Assembly (NCBI GenBank): GCA_963707145.1
Contig: CAVPOQ010000004.1
Location: 496,001-560,000 of the forward strand
Direction of reading: 5' to 3'
Origin: RPQJ01 sp963707145
Lineage (GTDB): Bacteria > Pseudomonadota > Gammaproteobacteria > Steroidobacterales > Steroidobacteraceae
DNA: 64,000 bases
A program made the position numbers and the translations under genes. Positions 50,556-59,832 of this stretch are shown piece by piece. The notes beneath the pieces are model-generated. The model was not told the origin of the DNA. It was given only the letters and a program-made list of their open reading frames with translations, and made no database searches. Position 1 is the stretch's first letter, and every line of letters starts with the position of its first letter.

Positions 50556-51056
50556 ATGGACGCCCCACGGCTGGTGCCCGCCTACGTGGCGCTCGGCAGC
50601 AACCTCGACGATCCGCGCGCCCAGGTCGAGCGCGGGTTCGACGCGCTCGGGACGCTGCCGCAGACGCGCCTCGTGCTGCGCTCGTCGCTGTACCGCTCCC
50701 GGCCGTTCGGACCGGTCGTGCAGCCCGATTTCGTCAATGCGGTGGCCGGGCTGCTGACCCGCCTCGAGCCCGCCGAACTCCTCGCCGCACTCAAGGACCT
50801 CGAGGCGCGGCTGGGCCGCGAGGCGCCGGTGGTCCGCTGGGGGCCGCGGCGCATCGACCTCGACTTGCTCGTGCTCGGCGGCGCTCGCGTCGAGTCGCCC
50901 GAACTGAGGCTGCCGCACCCGGGCATCGCCGAGCGCGCCTTCGTGCTGGTGCCGCTGGCGGAGATCGCGCCCGACCTCGACGTGCCGGGCGTGGGCCGCG
51001 TGCGCGCGCTGCTCGCACGCGCCGATGCCGCCGGCGTGGAGCGGCTCACGGCATGA
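50556..51056 (+). CDS. folK: HPPK (folate biosynthesis pyrophosphokinase)
   Basis: Transfers pyrophosphate from ATP to 6-hydroxymethyl-7,8-dihydropterin. The 166-residue protein starts V-P-A-Y-V-A-L-G-S-N-L-D-D-P. The HPPK signature follows: V-R-W-G-P-R-R-I-D-L-D-L-L with the magnesium-binding Asp pair, and L-P-H-P-G-I-A-E-R-A-F-V-L-V-P-L. It ends in an ATGA overlap with the deoxynucleoside kinase gene. Confidence 0.96.
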   Translation: MDAPRLVPAYVALGSNLDDPRAQVERGFDALGTLPQTRLVLRSSLYRSRPFGPVVQPDFVNAVAGLLTRLEPAELLAALKDLEARLGREAPVVRWGPRRIDLDLLVLGGARVESPELRLPHPGIAERAFVLVPLAEIAPDLDVPGVGRVRALLARADAAGVERLTA

Positions 51057-51730
51057 TCGAGCGCGAGTCGAACGAGGAGATCGTCCGCACGCCCCACCGC
51101 TTCGTGGTGGTCGAGGGCCCGATCGGCGTCGGCAAGACGAGCCTCGCGCGGCGGCTCGCCACGAGCTTCGGCAGCGAGCTGGTGCTGGAGCAGGGCGAGG
51201 ACAATCCGTTCCTCGAGCGCTTCTACCGCAACCCGCGCGCCGTGGCGTTCCAGACCCAGCTCCACTTCCTGTTCCAGCGCGCGCGGCAGATGCAGGAGCT
51301 GCGCCAGGCCGACCTCTTCGAGCGGGTGCGCGTCTCCGACTACCTGCTCGACAAGGACCGGCTGTTCGCCCGTCTCACGCTCGACGACGAGGAATTCGCG
51401 CTCTACGAGCAGGTCTACGCGCGCCTCGCCATCGACGCGCCGGTGCCCGACCTCGTCGTTTACCTGCAGGCGCCGGTCGACGTGCTGCTCGAGCGCATCA
51501 CCCGCCGCGGCATCCCGAGCGAGCAGCTGATCGAGCGGCGCTACCTCGAGCGGCTGGTGGAGTCCTACGCGCGCTTCTTCCTCGAGTACGACGTCGCTCC
51601 CGTGCTGATAGTCAACGCCGCCGAGATCGACCCGATCGGCAGCGACCGCGACTATCGGGGTCTGCTCGCCGAGGTCGCCCGCGCCCGCCGCGGCCGCCAC
51701 TACTTCAATCCGATGAAGAACCTGCTGTAG
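51053..51730 (+). CDS. Deoxynucleoside kinase
   Basis: A 225-residue P-loop kinase of the dNK/dGK/dCK family that salvages deoxynucleosides. Walker A is E-G-P-I-G-V-G-K-T-S-L; the E-R-V-R-V-S-D-Y substrate/ERS-type segment and the LID-like R-R-G-I-P-S-E-Q also fit. Overlaps folK by four bases and precedes panB. Such a kinase between folK and panB occurs in other gammaproteobacteria. Specificity (dA, dG or dC) cannot be read from sequence alone. Confidence 0.88.
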   Translation: MIERESNEEIVRTPHRFVVVEGPIGVGKTSLARRLATSFGSELVLEQGEDNPFLERFYRNPRAVAFQTQLHFLFQRARQMQELRQADLFERVRVSDYLLDKDRLFARLTLDDEEFALYEQVYARLAIDAPVPDLVVYLQAPVDVLLERITRRGIPSEQLIERRYLERLVESYARFFLEYDVAPVLIVNAAEIDPIGSDRDYRGLLAEVARARRGRHYFNPMKNLL

Positions 51731-51796
51731 GGTTTCCACGGCGTTGATGTTTCGGGGGCGCTCGGTCATTCTTGCCGCCTCTTTCGAGACGGCCCC

Positions 51797-52623
51797 ATGT
51801 ACACACAACTGCAACTGCGCGACGCGGCCCGTCCGCCCGTCAACGTCGCGACCCTGCGCCGCATGAAGGAGCAGGGCGAGAAGATCGCGAGCATCACCTG
51901 CTACGACGCGAGCTTCGCGCGCTGGTCGACGAGGCCGGGGTCGACGTGGTGCTGGTGGGCGACTCCCTCGGCATGGTCATCCAGGGCCACGACACCACCG
52001 TGCCGGTCACGCTGGAGCACGTCGTCTACCACTGCAAGGCGGTAGCGCGGGGCCTGATCCGCCCGTTCCTGATGGCCGACATGCCGTTCATGACCTACAC
52101 CTCGCGCGAGCAGGCGCTGCAGAACGCAGTGCGGCTGATGCAGGAGGGCGGGGCCAAGATGGTCAAGCTCGAGGGCGGCGCGAGCCAGGTCCAGATCGTC
52201 GAGTTCCTCGCGAGCCACGACATCGCGGTCTGCGCGCACCTCGGGCTCAGACCGCAGTCGGTGCACAAGACCGGCGGTTTCCGCGTGCAGGGCCGCGACG
52301 AGGCGGCGGCCGAACAGATGACGCGCGACGCGCGCGCCCTGCAGGATGCCGGCGCGGACATCGTGCTGCTCGAGTGCATTCCCTCGGCGCTCGGCGCGCA
52401 GATCACCCGCGAGCTGCACGTGCCGGTGATCGGCATCGGTGCGGGTCCCGACACCGACGGCCAGATCCTGGTGCTCTACGACGTGCTCGACATCACCCCG
52501 GGGCGCAAGCCGCGCTTCGTGAAGAACTGCATGGCGGGCCACGACAGCCCGCTCGCCGCGGTGCAGAGCTACGTCGCCGCCGTGAAGTCGCGCGAGTACC
52601 CGGCGCCGGAGCACTGCTTCTGA
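51797..52623 (+). CDS. panB: Ketopantoate hydroxymethyltransferase (panB), frameshifted near its start
   Basis: Makes ketopantoate from 2-oxoisovalerate and methylene-THF, the first step of pantothenate synthesis. The true N-terminus is at ATG 51797 (M-Y-T-Q-L-Q-L-R, then I-A-S-I-T-C-Y-D-A-S-F-A-R). One base is missing at 51921/51922, where L-V-D-E-A-G-V-D-V-V-L-V-G-D-S-L-G-M should follow. The rest is intact, with G-H-D-T-T, H-L-G-L-R-P-Q-S-V and the catalytic Glu in L-L-E-C-I-P. The repaired length is 275 residues, normal for PanB. A sequencing deletion is the simplest explanation. Confidence 0.92.
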
Positions 52624-52631
52624 GCGTCCCC

Positions 52632-53504
52632 ATGCAGACCATCACGCGCATCGAGGACATGCGCGCCGTGGTGCGCGGCTGGCGGCTCGCGCGCGAGAGC
52701 ATCGCTTTCGTGCCGACCATGGGCAACCTCCACGCCGGCCACGCGAGCCTGATCGGTGCGGCGCACCTGCACGGCCGCCGCGTCGTCGCGAGCGTGTTCG
52801 TCAATCCGCTGCAGTTCGGCCCCAACGAGGACTACACCGCCTACCCGCGCACCCCCGAGGACGACACCGCGCTGCTCGCGGCGCAGGGCGTGGACGTGCT
52901 GCTGCTGCCGACCGTCGAGGAGATGTACCCGCTCGGCGTGGCCGGCAGCACGATCGTCGACGTGCCGGAACTCTCCGACATCCTGTGCGGCGCGTTCCGC
53001 CCCGGGCACTTCCAGGGCGTGGCGACCGTGGTCGTCAAGCTGCTGAACCTCGTGCAGCCCGACGTCGCGATCTTCGGCGAGAAGGACTACCAGCAGCTCA
53101 CCGTCATCCGCCGCTCGATCGAGGACCTGTGCCTGCCGGTGAAGATCGTGGGTGCGCCCACGGTGCGCGCCGACGACGGTCTCGCGCTCAGCTCCCGCAA
53201 CCGCTACCTGAGCCCCGAGGAGCGCCGCGTGGCGCCGACCGTGTACCGCGCCCTCGACCATGCGCGGCGCCGGCTGGAGGGTGGCGATGCCGACCTGGCC
53301 GGCATCGAGCACGAGGGCGTCGAGACGCTGCGCAACGCCGGCCTGCGGCCCGACTACTTCGAGGTGCGCGCAGCGCAGACCCTCACCGAGCCGCGTGGCC
53401 AGGACATCGACGTCGTGGTGCTGACCGCGGCGCGCCTCGGGCGGGCGCGTCTCATCGACAACGTGCAGTGCCGCGCCACGGGCGAGCTCACCGGCCGGTC
53501 CTAG
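52632..53504 (+). CDS. panC: Pantothenate synthetase
   Basis: Joins pantoate and beta-alanine with ATP. The 290-residue protein has V-P-T-M-G-N-L-H-A-G-H near the start (HIGH-like), F-V-N-P-L-Q-F, G-E-K-D-Y-Q-Q and L-S-S-R-N (KMSKS-like). Begins 8 bases after panB. Convergent with queG; their ends overlap by four bases. Confidence 0.97.
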   Translation: MQTITRIEDMRAVVRGWRLARESIAFVPTMGNLHAGHASLIGAAHLHGRRVVASVFVNPLQFGPNEDYTAYPRTPEDDTALLAAQGVDVLLLPTVEEMYPLGVAGSTIVDVPELSDILCGAFRPGHFQGVATVVVKLLNLVQPDVAIFGEKDYQQLTVIRRSIEDLCLPVKIVGAPTVRADDGLALSSRNRYLSPEERRVAPTVYRALDHARRRLEGGDADLAGIEHEGVETLRNAGLRPDYFEVRAAQTLTEPRGQDIDVVVLTAARLGRARLIDNVQCRATGELTGRS

Positions 53505-54616
53505 CCTGGAGGTTGCCGGCGCGATGCGCCGCGGCCTGCGTCGCCGTGCCCGTGGCCCGCTGTTCCCGCGCCGTGCGCGCGCTGCCGCGCCAGCGCCCAG
53601 CCGACGCTCTCGCGCACCACCTCGCTCGGGTGGTCCTGCCGTGAAGCGAGCGCCGCCCTGACCTCCGCGGATGCCGGCGCGTTGCCGAGCGCAATGGCGA
53701 CGTTGCGCAGCCAGCGCACGTGGCCGATGCGGCGGATCGCGCTGCCTTCGGTGCGCGCCAGGAAGAGGGCCTCGCTCCACGCGAAGAGATCGACGAGCCG
53801 CGGCGCGTCGAGCCCGTGGCGCGGGGCGAAGCCAGGCTCGGTCGCCGGTTTCGCGTAGCGATTCCACGGGCAGACCAGCTGGCAGTCGTCGCAGCCATAG
53901 ATGCGGTTGCCGATCGCCGCGCGGAATTCCTCGGGGATCGGGCCATCGAGCTCGATGGTGAGGTAGGAGATGCAGCGGCGCGCGTCGAGCTGGTAGGGCG
54001 CCACGATCGCGCGCGTCGGGCAGATCTCGATGCAGGCCGTGCAGCTGCCGCAGTGGGCGCTGACCGGCTCGTCCACGGGCAGCGGCAGATCGGTGAACAC
54101 CTCGCCGAGGAAGAACCACGAGCCGTCGTGGCGGTCGAGCAGGTTGGTGTGCTTGCCGATCCAGCCGAGGCCCGCGTCGCGGGCGAGCGCCTTCTCGAGC
54201 ACCGGCGCGCTGTCGGTGAAGGCGCGATAGCCCGCCGTGCCTGCCGCCGCCGCCACCCGTGCGGCGAGCCGCGCGAGACGCTGGCGCAGCACCCTGTGGT
54301 AGTCGCGGCCAAGCGCGTATCGCGACACGTAGCCGAGCAGGGGATCGGCCAGCACCGATTCCGGGTCCGCGCCGCCCGGCCAGTAGTCCATGCGCGCTGA
54401 GACGACGCGAAGCGTGCCCGGCACGAGTTCCGCCGGACGCGCACGGCGCCGGCCGTGACGCGCCATGTAGTGCATCTCGCCGTGGTATCCCGCGTCGAGC
54501 CACGCGAGCAGCCGCAGCTCGTCCTCGGGCAGCGTGATGCCAGCGACGCCGACCTTCTGGAAACCGAGTTCGCGTCCCCAGGCCTTGATTTGCGCTGCCA
54601 GCGCTGCGGGATCCAT
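53501..54616 (-). CDS. queG: Epoxyqueuosine reductase
   Basis: Cobalamin- and iron-sulfur-dependent enzyme completing queuosine in tRNA. The 371-residue protein has the cobalamin-binding N-domain and the two [4Fe-4S] motifs C-G-S-C-T-A-C-I-E-I-C-P and G-C-D-D-C-Q-L-V-C-P-W-N. C-terminal HEAT-like helices follow. ATG 54616 (M-D-P-A-A-L-A-A-Q) is used; an open frame to 54673 would overlap nnrD. Divergent from nnrD, leaving about 55 bases between starts. Confidence 0.94.
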   Translation of the reverse strand: MDPAALAAQIKAWGRELGFQKVGVAGITLPEDELRLLAWLDAGYHGEMHYMARHGRRRARPAELVPGTLRVVSARMDYWPGGADPESVLADPLLGYVSRYALGRDYHRVLRQRLARLAARVAAAAGTAGYRAFTDSAPVLEKALARDAGLGWIGKHTNLLDRHDGSWFFLGEVFTDLPLPVDEPVSAHCGSCTACIEICPTRAIVAPYQLDARRCISYLTIELDGPIPEEFRAAIGNRIYGCDDCQLVCPWNRYAKPATEPGFAPRHGLDAPRLVDLFAWSEALFLARTEGSAIRRIGHVRWLRNVAIALGNAPASAEVRAALASRQDHPSEVVRESVGWALARQRAHGAGTAGHGHGDAGRGASRRQPPG

Positions 54617-54671
54617 GGGTCGCTGCCGCCGTCGGACGAGTGGGGAGTGCGCGGTCAGTATAATGCGCGGC

Positions 54672-56144
54672 ATGCACGCGCTTTCCGGCGCCCTCTACAC
54701 CGCCGCCCAGGTCCGCGAACTCGATCGCCGCGCCATCGAGGAGCGCGGCATTCCCGGCTACGAGCTGATGACCCGCGCCGGGCACGCCACGCTCAACGCC
54801 GTGCGCGCGCTGTGGCCCGGGGCACGCAGCGTCGCGGTGCTCTGCGGGCCGGGCAACAACGGCGGCGACGGCTACGTCGTCGCGCGCGTGGCGCGCGCCC
54901 AGGGCCTGCGTGCGCGCGTGGCGTCGGTGGTGGATCCAGCGCAGCTGCGCGGTGACGCGCAGCGCGCCCATGCCGATTTCGTCGCCGCCGGCGGACGTGT
55001 CGAGCCGTGGTCGCCCGAGTTGCTCGAGACCGACGTGATCGTGGACGCACTCTACGGCACAGGCCTGACGCGCGAGCCCTCTGGAGCAGCGGCCGAGATG
55101 CTCGCCGCGGCGAACGCCTGCGGACGGCCGATCGCCGCGGTCGACATTCCCTCGGGCCTGCACGCCGACACCGGCGCCGTGCCCGGGATTGCGGCCCGTG
55201 CGCAACTCACGGTGAGCTTCATCGGACGCAAGGTCGGGTGCTACGTGGGCGCGGGTCCGGAGCACGCCGGCCGGCTGGTGTACGACGACCTCGCGGTGCC
55301 GGACGATCTCGCCGTCGATATCGAGCCCGCGGCACGGCTGCTCGGCGAGGCGGATGTCGCCGCGGCGCTGCCCCGACGCCGGCGCGATGCGCACAAGGGC
55401 GACCACGGCCACGTGCTGGTGGTGGGCGGCGGCCCGGGCATGCCGGGTGCGGCACGACTGGCGGGCGAGGCCGCACTGCGCGCGGGCGCGGGGCTGGTGA
55501 CGGTCGCGGTTCACCCGGACAACCTGGGCGTCGTCGCTGCGCGACCGGAGCTGATGTGGGTGGCGGCGCGCAGCCCCGCGGATCTCGCCGCGGCGCTGGA
55601 GCGATCGACGGTGCTGGCCATCGGCCCCGGCCTCGGTCGCAGCGACTGGGCACGCGCGCTGCTCGAGGCGGTGCTCGCCGCACCGCGTCCGGCCGTGGTG
55701 GACGCCGACGCGCTCAACCTGCTCGCGGAGTCGCCGCGCCGCAGCGACCGCTGGGTGCTTACGCCGCATCCCGGCGAGGCGGCCCGGCTGCTCGGCGTCA
55801 CGGCCGCCGAGGTGCAGCGCGACCGGCCCGGCGCGGCGCGCGAGCTGCAGGCGCGCTATGGCGGCACGGTGGTGCTGAAGGGCGCGGGCTCGATCGTGCA
55901 ATCGCCGCATGAGGTGCCACGGCTCTGCGACCGCGGCAATCCGGGCATGGCCGCAGGTGGCATGGGCGACGTGCTCACCGGCGTGATCGCCGGCATCGCC
56001 GGGCAGTGCGGCGACCTCGTGCATGCGGCGCGTGCCGGCGTGTTCGTGCATGCGCAGGCGGGCGATCTCGCGGCGCGGCGCGGCGAGCGCGGACTCCTCG
56101 CCGGCGACGTGCTCGAGCAGCTGCGCGCCTGCGTGAATCCGTGA
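54672..56144 (+). CDS. nnrD: Bifunctional NAD(P)H-hydrate epimerase/dehydratase
   Basis: Repairs hydrated NAD(P)H. The 490 residues are a fusion (YjeF type). The N-terminal epimerase (about 1-215) has L-C-G-P-G-N-N-G-G-D-G-Y-V-V and D-A-L-Y-G-T-G-L. The C-terminal ADP-dependent dehydratase has A-H-K-G-D-H-G-H-V-L-V-V-G-G, V-L-T-P-H-P-G-E-A and the catalytic G-M-A-A-G-G-M-G-D-V-L-T-G. ATG 54672 is used; ATG 54663 is an alternative. The stop overlaps the tsaE GTG. Confidence 0.94.
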   Translation: MHALSGALYTAAQVRELDRRAIEERGIPGYELMTRAGHATLNAVRALWPGARSVAVLCGPGNNGGDGYVVARVARAQGLRARVASVVDPAQLRGDAQRAHADFVAAGGRVEPWSPELLETDVIVDALYGTGLTREPSGAAAEMLAAANACGRPIAAVDIPSGLHADTGAVPGIAARAQLTVSFIGRKVGCYVGAGPEHAGRLVYDDLAVPDDLAVDIEPAARLLGEADVAAALPRRRRDAHKGDHGHVLVVGGGPGMPGAARLAGEAALRAGAGLVTVAVHPDNLGVVAARPELMWVAARSPADLAAALERSTVLAIGPGLGRSDWARALLEAVLAAPRPAVVDADALNLLAESPRRSDRWVLTPHPGEAARLLGVTAAEVQRDRPGAARELQARYGGTVVLKGAGSIVQSPHEVPRLCDRGNPGMAAGGMGDVLTGVIAGIAGQCGDLVHAARAGVFVHAQAGDLAARRGERGLLAGDVLEQLRACVNP

Positions 56145-56635
56145 TCCGCCTGCTCGCGCGCGATGCCGCCGCGACGCGGGCGATCGGCGCGCGACTCGCG
56201 ACCGCGCTCGTGGAGTCGGGCGTCGATGCGCCGCTGCTGATCGGCCTGTGCGGCGAGCTCGGCGCGGGCAAGACGACGCTGGTCGGCGGGCTCCTCGAGG
56301 CGCTCGGCCACGCCGGGCCCACGCGCAGTCCCACGTACTCGCTGATCGAGCCCTATCGCCTCGGCGGACGCGACCTGCACCACTGCGACCTCTACCGCCT
56401 GCGTCACCCGGGCGAACTCGAGGACCTCGGGCTGCGCGACCTGATGACGCGCGGCAGCGTGTTGCTCGTGGAGTGGCCTGAGCGTGCGGGCGACCGCCTG
56501 CGCACGCCGGACCTCACGCTGCGCCTCCGCTACGGCGACGCGGGCGACGGCGAATCCGCGCGCATCGTCGAGCTGGGCGCATCGGGCGACGCCGGCCAGG
56601 CGGTGCTCGCGCGACTTGCGGTAGAGCCTGCCTGA
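56141..56635 (+). CDS. tsaE: tRNA t6A synthesis ATPase TsaE
   Basis: Essential ATPase that supports the TsaB-TsaD complex in t6A37 tRNA modification. The 164-residue protein has Walker A G-E-L-G-A-G-K-T-T-L, S-P-T-Y-S-L-I-E-P-Y, H-x-C-D-L-Y-R-L and V-E-W-P-E-R-A. Starts at GTG 56141, overlapping the nnrD stop. Confidence 0.94.
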   Translation: MIRLLARDAAATRAIGARLATALVESGVDAPLLIGLCGELGAGKTTLVGGLLEALGHAGPTRSPTYSLIEPYRLGGRDLHHCDLYRLRHPGELEDLGLRDLMTRGSVLLVEWPERAGDRLRTPDLTLRLRYGDAGDGESARIVELGASGDAGQAVLARLAVEPA

Positions 56636-56662
56636 CGAATCGCGCGTATCCCCATCATTTCA

Positions 56663-56692
56663 TTGAATTACCACTCGGCGACGGGGTAGATT
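56663..56692 (+). promoter_or_regulatory. Candidate amiC promoter very close to the start codon
   Basis: TTGAAT (56663-56668) and TAGATT (56687-56692) are spaced by 18 bases in an AT-rich patch between tsaE and amiC. The start point would fall at about 56699, next to the ATG at 56700, so an amiC transcript from it would be nearly leaderless. No ribosome site is seen before that ATG. Confidence 0.45.
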
Positions 56693-56699
56693 ACGCGGC

Positions 56700-58001
56700 A
56701 TGACGCCGCGCCTCTCCAGCCGCTGGACCGGACTCCTCGTACTGCTGGGCCTCGGGCTCCTCGGCGCGGCGAGCGCCGCGCCTGCCGCGCGGGTCTCGGA
56801 CGTGCGTCTCTGGTCGGGTCCCGAGGGAACCCGGCTGGTGCTCGATCTGAGCGCCCCGGTCCGCTACCAGGTGTTCACGCTCGAGCATCCCGACCGCGTG
56901 GTGATCGACCTCGCCCAGGCCGACCTGGCGCTGCGCAAGAGCCTGCCGCCGGGCCAGGGCCCGGTGCAGGGCGTGCGCGCGGGTCCGCAGGCCGGCGGCG
57001 GCCTGCGCATCGTGCTCGATCTCGCCTCGCGGCAGACGGTCAACAGCTTCGCGGTGGCCCCCGACGGCACCGACGGCCACCGTCTGGTGGTCGAACTGCC
57101 GCCGGCGGACCAGCAGGCCGTGGCGTCCGCGCCGGTTGTCGCCCCCTCCGGTCAGCAGGTGCTGGCGGCGGCGGCTGCCGCATTGTCGCGCGAGGCCGCC
57201 TCGCCCGCGCCCGTCAAGACGGTCTCCGCCGCTGCGGGCCGCGACATCGTGGTCGCCGTGGATGCCGGCCACGGCGGCAAGGATCCCGGCGCCATCGGAC
57301 GCGGTGGCCTGCGCGAGAAGGACGTCACGCTCGCCATCGCGCGCCGGCTCGCGCAGGCCATCGATGCGGAGCAGGGCATGCGCGCCGTGCTGATCCGCGA
57401 CGGCGACCACTTCATCACTCTCGGTGGCCGCACGCGCAAGGCGCGGGAACAGGGTGCCGACATGTTCATTTCGGTCCACGCCGACTCGGTGCTGAATCGC
57501 GAAGTGAGCGGGTCGTCGGTGTACGTCCTGTCGCTGCGCGGGGCGTCCGACGAGGCCGCGCGCTGGCTCGCCGAGCGCGAGAACGCGGCCGACCTGATCG
57601 GCGGCGTCTCCCTCGACGACAAGAACGACGTGCTCGCCTCGGTGCTGCTGGACGTCACGCAGAAGGAAGCGGTCAGCAACAGCGTCGAGGCCGCCGACAG
57701 CGTGCTGGTCGCGCTGCGCCGCGTGGGTCCGGTGCACGGCAGCCGGGTGCGCCATGCGGGCTTCATGGTGCTCAAGTCCCCGGACATCCCCTCCATGCTG
57801 GTCGAGACGGCCTTCATCTCCAACGCCGTCGACGAGCGCAAGCTGCGCGACGCCGCGCACCAGCAGCGCATCGCCGAGGCGATCCACGCCGGGGTGCGCG
57901 ACTTCTTCTACGACCGGCCCCCGCCCGGCACCAAGCTCGCGGCACTCGCGTCCGCCCGCCGCGGCGGTGCCGCGCCCGCCCAGACGCTGGCCGAGCGCTG
58001 A
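56700..58001 (+). CDS. N-acetylmuramoyl-L-alanine amidase (AmiC/AmiB type)
   Basis: Cleaves septal peptidoglycan in the periplasm. The 433-residue protein has a signal peptide (about 1-28), an AMIN domain (about 35-140) for septum localisation, an Ala-rich linker and an Amidase_3 domain. Zn-site motifs are V-D-A-G-H-G-G-K-D-P-G-A, L-R-E-K-D-V-T-L-A, F-I-S-V-H-A-D-S and catalytic Glu in M-L-V-E-T-A-F-I-S-N. Unlike many AmiC/B orthologues, no LysM follows. Position between tsaE and mutL is the standard gammaproteobacterial one. Confidence 0.93.
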   Translation: MTPRLSSRWTGLLVLLGLGLLGAASAAPAARVSDVRLWSGPEGTRLVLDLSAPVRYQVFTLEHPDRVVIDLAQADLALRKSLPPGQGPVQGVRAGPQAGGGLRIVLDLASRQTVNSFAVAPDGTDGHRLVVELPPADQQAVASAPVVAPSGQQVLAAAAAALSREAASPAPVKTVSAAAGRDIVVAVDAGHGGKDPGAIGRGGLREKDVTLAIARRLAQAIDAEQGMRAVLIRDGDHFITLGGRTRKAREQGADMFISVHADSVLNREVSGSSVYVLSLRGASDEAARWLAERENAADLIGGVSLDDKNDVLASVLLDVTQKEAVSNSVEAADSVLVALRRVGPVHGSRVRHAGFMVLKSPDIPSMLVETAFISNAVDERKLRDAAHQQRIAEAIHAGVRDFFYDRPPPGTKLAALASARRGGAAPAQTLAER

Positions 58002-58053
58002 TCCCGCCGCGCTTTGCTATCCTCGCGCCCCGCAGCGCGAGGCCCGCCGTGCC

Positions 58054-59832
58054 ATGACCATCCGCGTGCTCTCCGAGCAACTGATCCACCAGATCGCGGC
58101 CGGCGAGGTCGTCGAGCGTCCGGCGTCCGTGGTGAAGGAACTGCTCGAGAACAGCCTCGACGCCGGTGCCACCTTCATCGAGATCGAGATCGAGGGCGGC
58201 GGGGCGTCGCTGGTGCGGGTTCGCGACGACGGTGCGGGCATCCCGTCCGACGAACTCGTCCTCGCGCTCACCCGCCACGCCACGAGCAAGATCGGTCGCG
58301 TCGAGGACCTCGAGGCGGTGCGTACGCTCGGCTTCCGCGGCGAGGCGCTGCCGAGCATCGCCTCGGTGTCGCGCATGCGCATGATCTCGCGGCCCGCGGA
58401 CGCGCCGGTCGCAGCCGCGGTGGGTGTCGCCGATGGCGAAGTGAGCGATCCCTCGCCGCAGCCGCACCCGCCCGGTACGACGGTCGAGGTGCGCGACCTG
58501 TTCTTCAACGTTCCTGCGCGCCGCAAGTTCCTGCGCGCCGAGCGCACCGAGCTGACGCAGGTCGAGCGACTGATCGAGCGGCTCGCGCTCGCGCGCTTCG
58601 ACGTCGGCTTCCGGCTGAGCTCGGCGCGGCGCACGCTCGCCGACTATCCGCCGGCGCGCGATGAGGGCTCGCGCGACGCACGGGTCGCCGCCGTACTGGG
58701 CGACGAGTTCATCCGCCACGCGTTCCGCCTCGACCACGATGGCGCGGGCATGCGGCTGCATGGCTGGTTCTGCCTGCCGACCTACGCGCGCAGCCAGGCC
58801 GACCAGCAGCACTTCTTCCTCAACGGTCGTCCGCTGCGCGACAAGCTCGCGGCGAGCGCGGTGCGCCTCGCCTACCGCGACGTGCTCTACCACGGCCGCC
58901 ATCCGGCCTACGTGCTCTACCTCGAGATGGATCCGGCCCGGGTCGACGTGAACGCGCACCCGCAGAAGCTGGAGGTGCGCTTCCGCGAACCGGGGCTGGT
59001 ACACGACTTCATCTTCCGCACGCTGGAGCGAGCGCTCGCCGAGACGCGACCTGCGGAGGCTGCCGCCAGCGCCATCCCGGCGGCGCGCTTCAGCTCGGGG
59101 CGTCCGCCGGCCGATGGCCCGCAGCGCACGTCGGCACTCGACCTGTACGGTGCGCTCTCCGGCGGCGTTCGCGAGGACAGTGCGGCCGTCGCCGAGGCTC
59201 GCTCCGGCGGGGAGGCCTCCCTCGGGCCCGCGGTGTCTCCGTCGGCGGCCGAGCACCCTCTGGGCTACGCGATCGCCCAGCTCCACGGCATCTACATCCT
59301 CGCGCAGGCGCAGGGCGGGCTGGTGCTGGTCGACATGCACGCGGCGCACGAGCGCACCACCTACGAGCGGCTCAAGACCGCGCTGGGCGCACGGCGCATC
59401 GCGAGCCAGCCGCTGCTGGTGCCGGTGCCGCTCCCCGTCTCTGTGGCGGAGGCCGACGAGGCCGAGGCGAACGTCGCGCTGTTCGACGAGGTGGGTATCG
59501 AGCTGTCGCGCAGCGGGCCCACCCAACTGCTGGTGCGCGCGTTGCCGGCGCTGCTCGGGTCTGCGGAGCCCGCCGGGCTGGTGCGCGACCTGCTCGCTGA
59601 CCTGCGCGAGCAGGGCGGCGGCGGGGCGCGCCATGCGCTCGAGCGCGCACTCGGCACCATGGCCTGCCACCAGGCGGTGCGCGCCAACCGTCGGCTGAGT
59701 GTCCCGGAGATGAACGCACTGCTGCGCGAGATGGAGACGACGCTGCGCGCCGACCAGTGCGTGCACGGCCGGCCGACCTGGTCGTTCGTCAGCCTGGACG
59801 ACCTCGACCGGCTGTTCATGCGCGGCCGATGA
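58054..59832 (+). CDS. mutL: DNA mismatch repair protein MutL
   Basis: GHKL ATPase coordinating mismatch repair. The 592-residue protein has I-A-A-G-E-V-V-E-R-P, L-E-N-S-L-D-A-G-A-T, D-D-G-A-G-I, R-H-A-T-S-K-I and G-F-R-G-E-A-L. A variable linker (about 340-410) and a C-terminal dimerisation domain follow. The endonuclease D-Q-H-A-x2-E-R motif found in many bacteria is V-D-M-H-A-A-H-E-R here, like MutL proteins with only part of the motif. ATG 58054. Its stop overlaps the miaA start. Confidence 0.95.
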   Translation: MTIRVLSEQLIHQIAAGEVVERPASVVKELLENSLDAGATFIEIEIEGGGASLVRVRDDGAGIPSDELVLALTRHATSKIGRVEDLEAVRTLGFRGEALPSIASVSRMRMISRPADAPVAAAVGVADGEVSDPSPQPHPPGTTVEVRDLFFNVPARRKFLRAERTELTQVERLIERLALARFDVGFRLSSARRTLADYPPARDEGSRDARVAAVLGDEFIRHAFRLDHDGAGMRLHGWFCLPTYARSQADQQHFFLNGRPLRDKLAASAVRLAYRDVLYHGRHPAYVLYLEMDPARVDVNAHPQKLEVRFREPGLVHDFIFRTLERALAETRPAEAAASAIPAARFSSGRPPADGPQRTSALDLYGALSGGVREDSAAVAEARSGGEASLGPAVSPSAAEHPLGYAIAQLHGIYILAQAQGGLVLVDMHAAHERTTYERLKTALGARRIASQPLLVPVPLPVSVAEADEAEANVALFDEVGIELSRSGPTQLLVRALPALLGSAEPAGLVRDLLADLREQGGGGARHALERALGTMACHQAVRANRRLSVPEMNALLREMETTLRADQCVHGRPTWSFVSLDDLDRLFMRGR

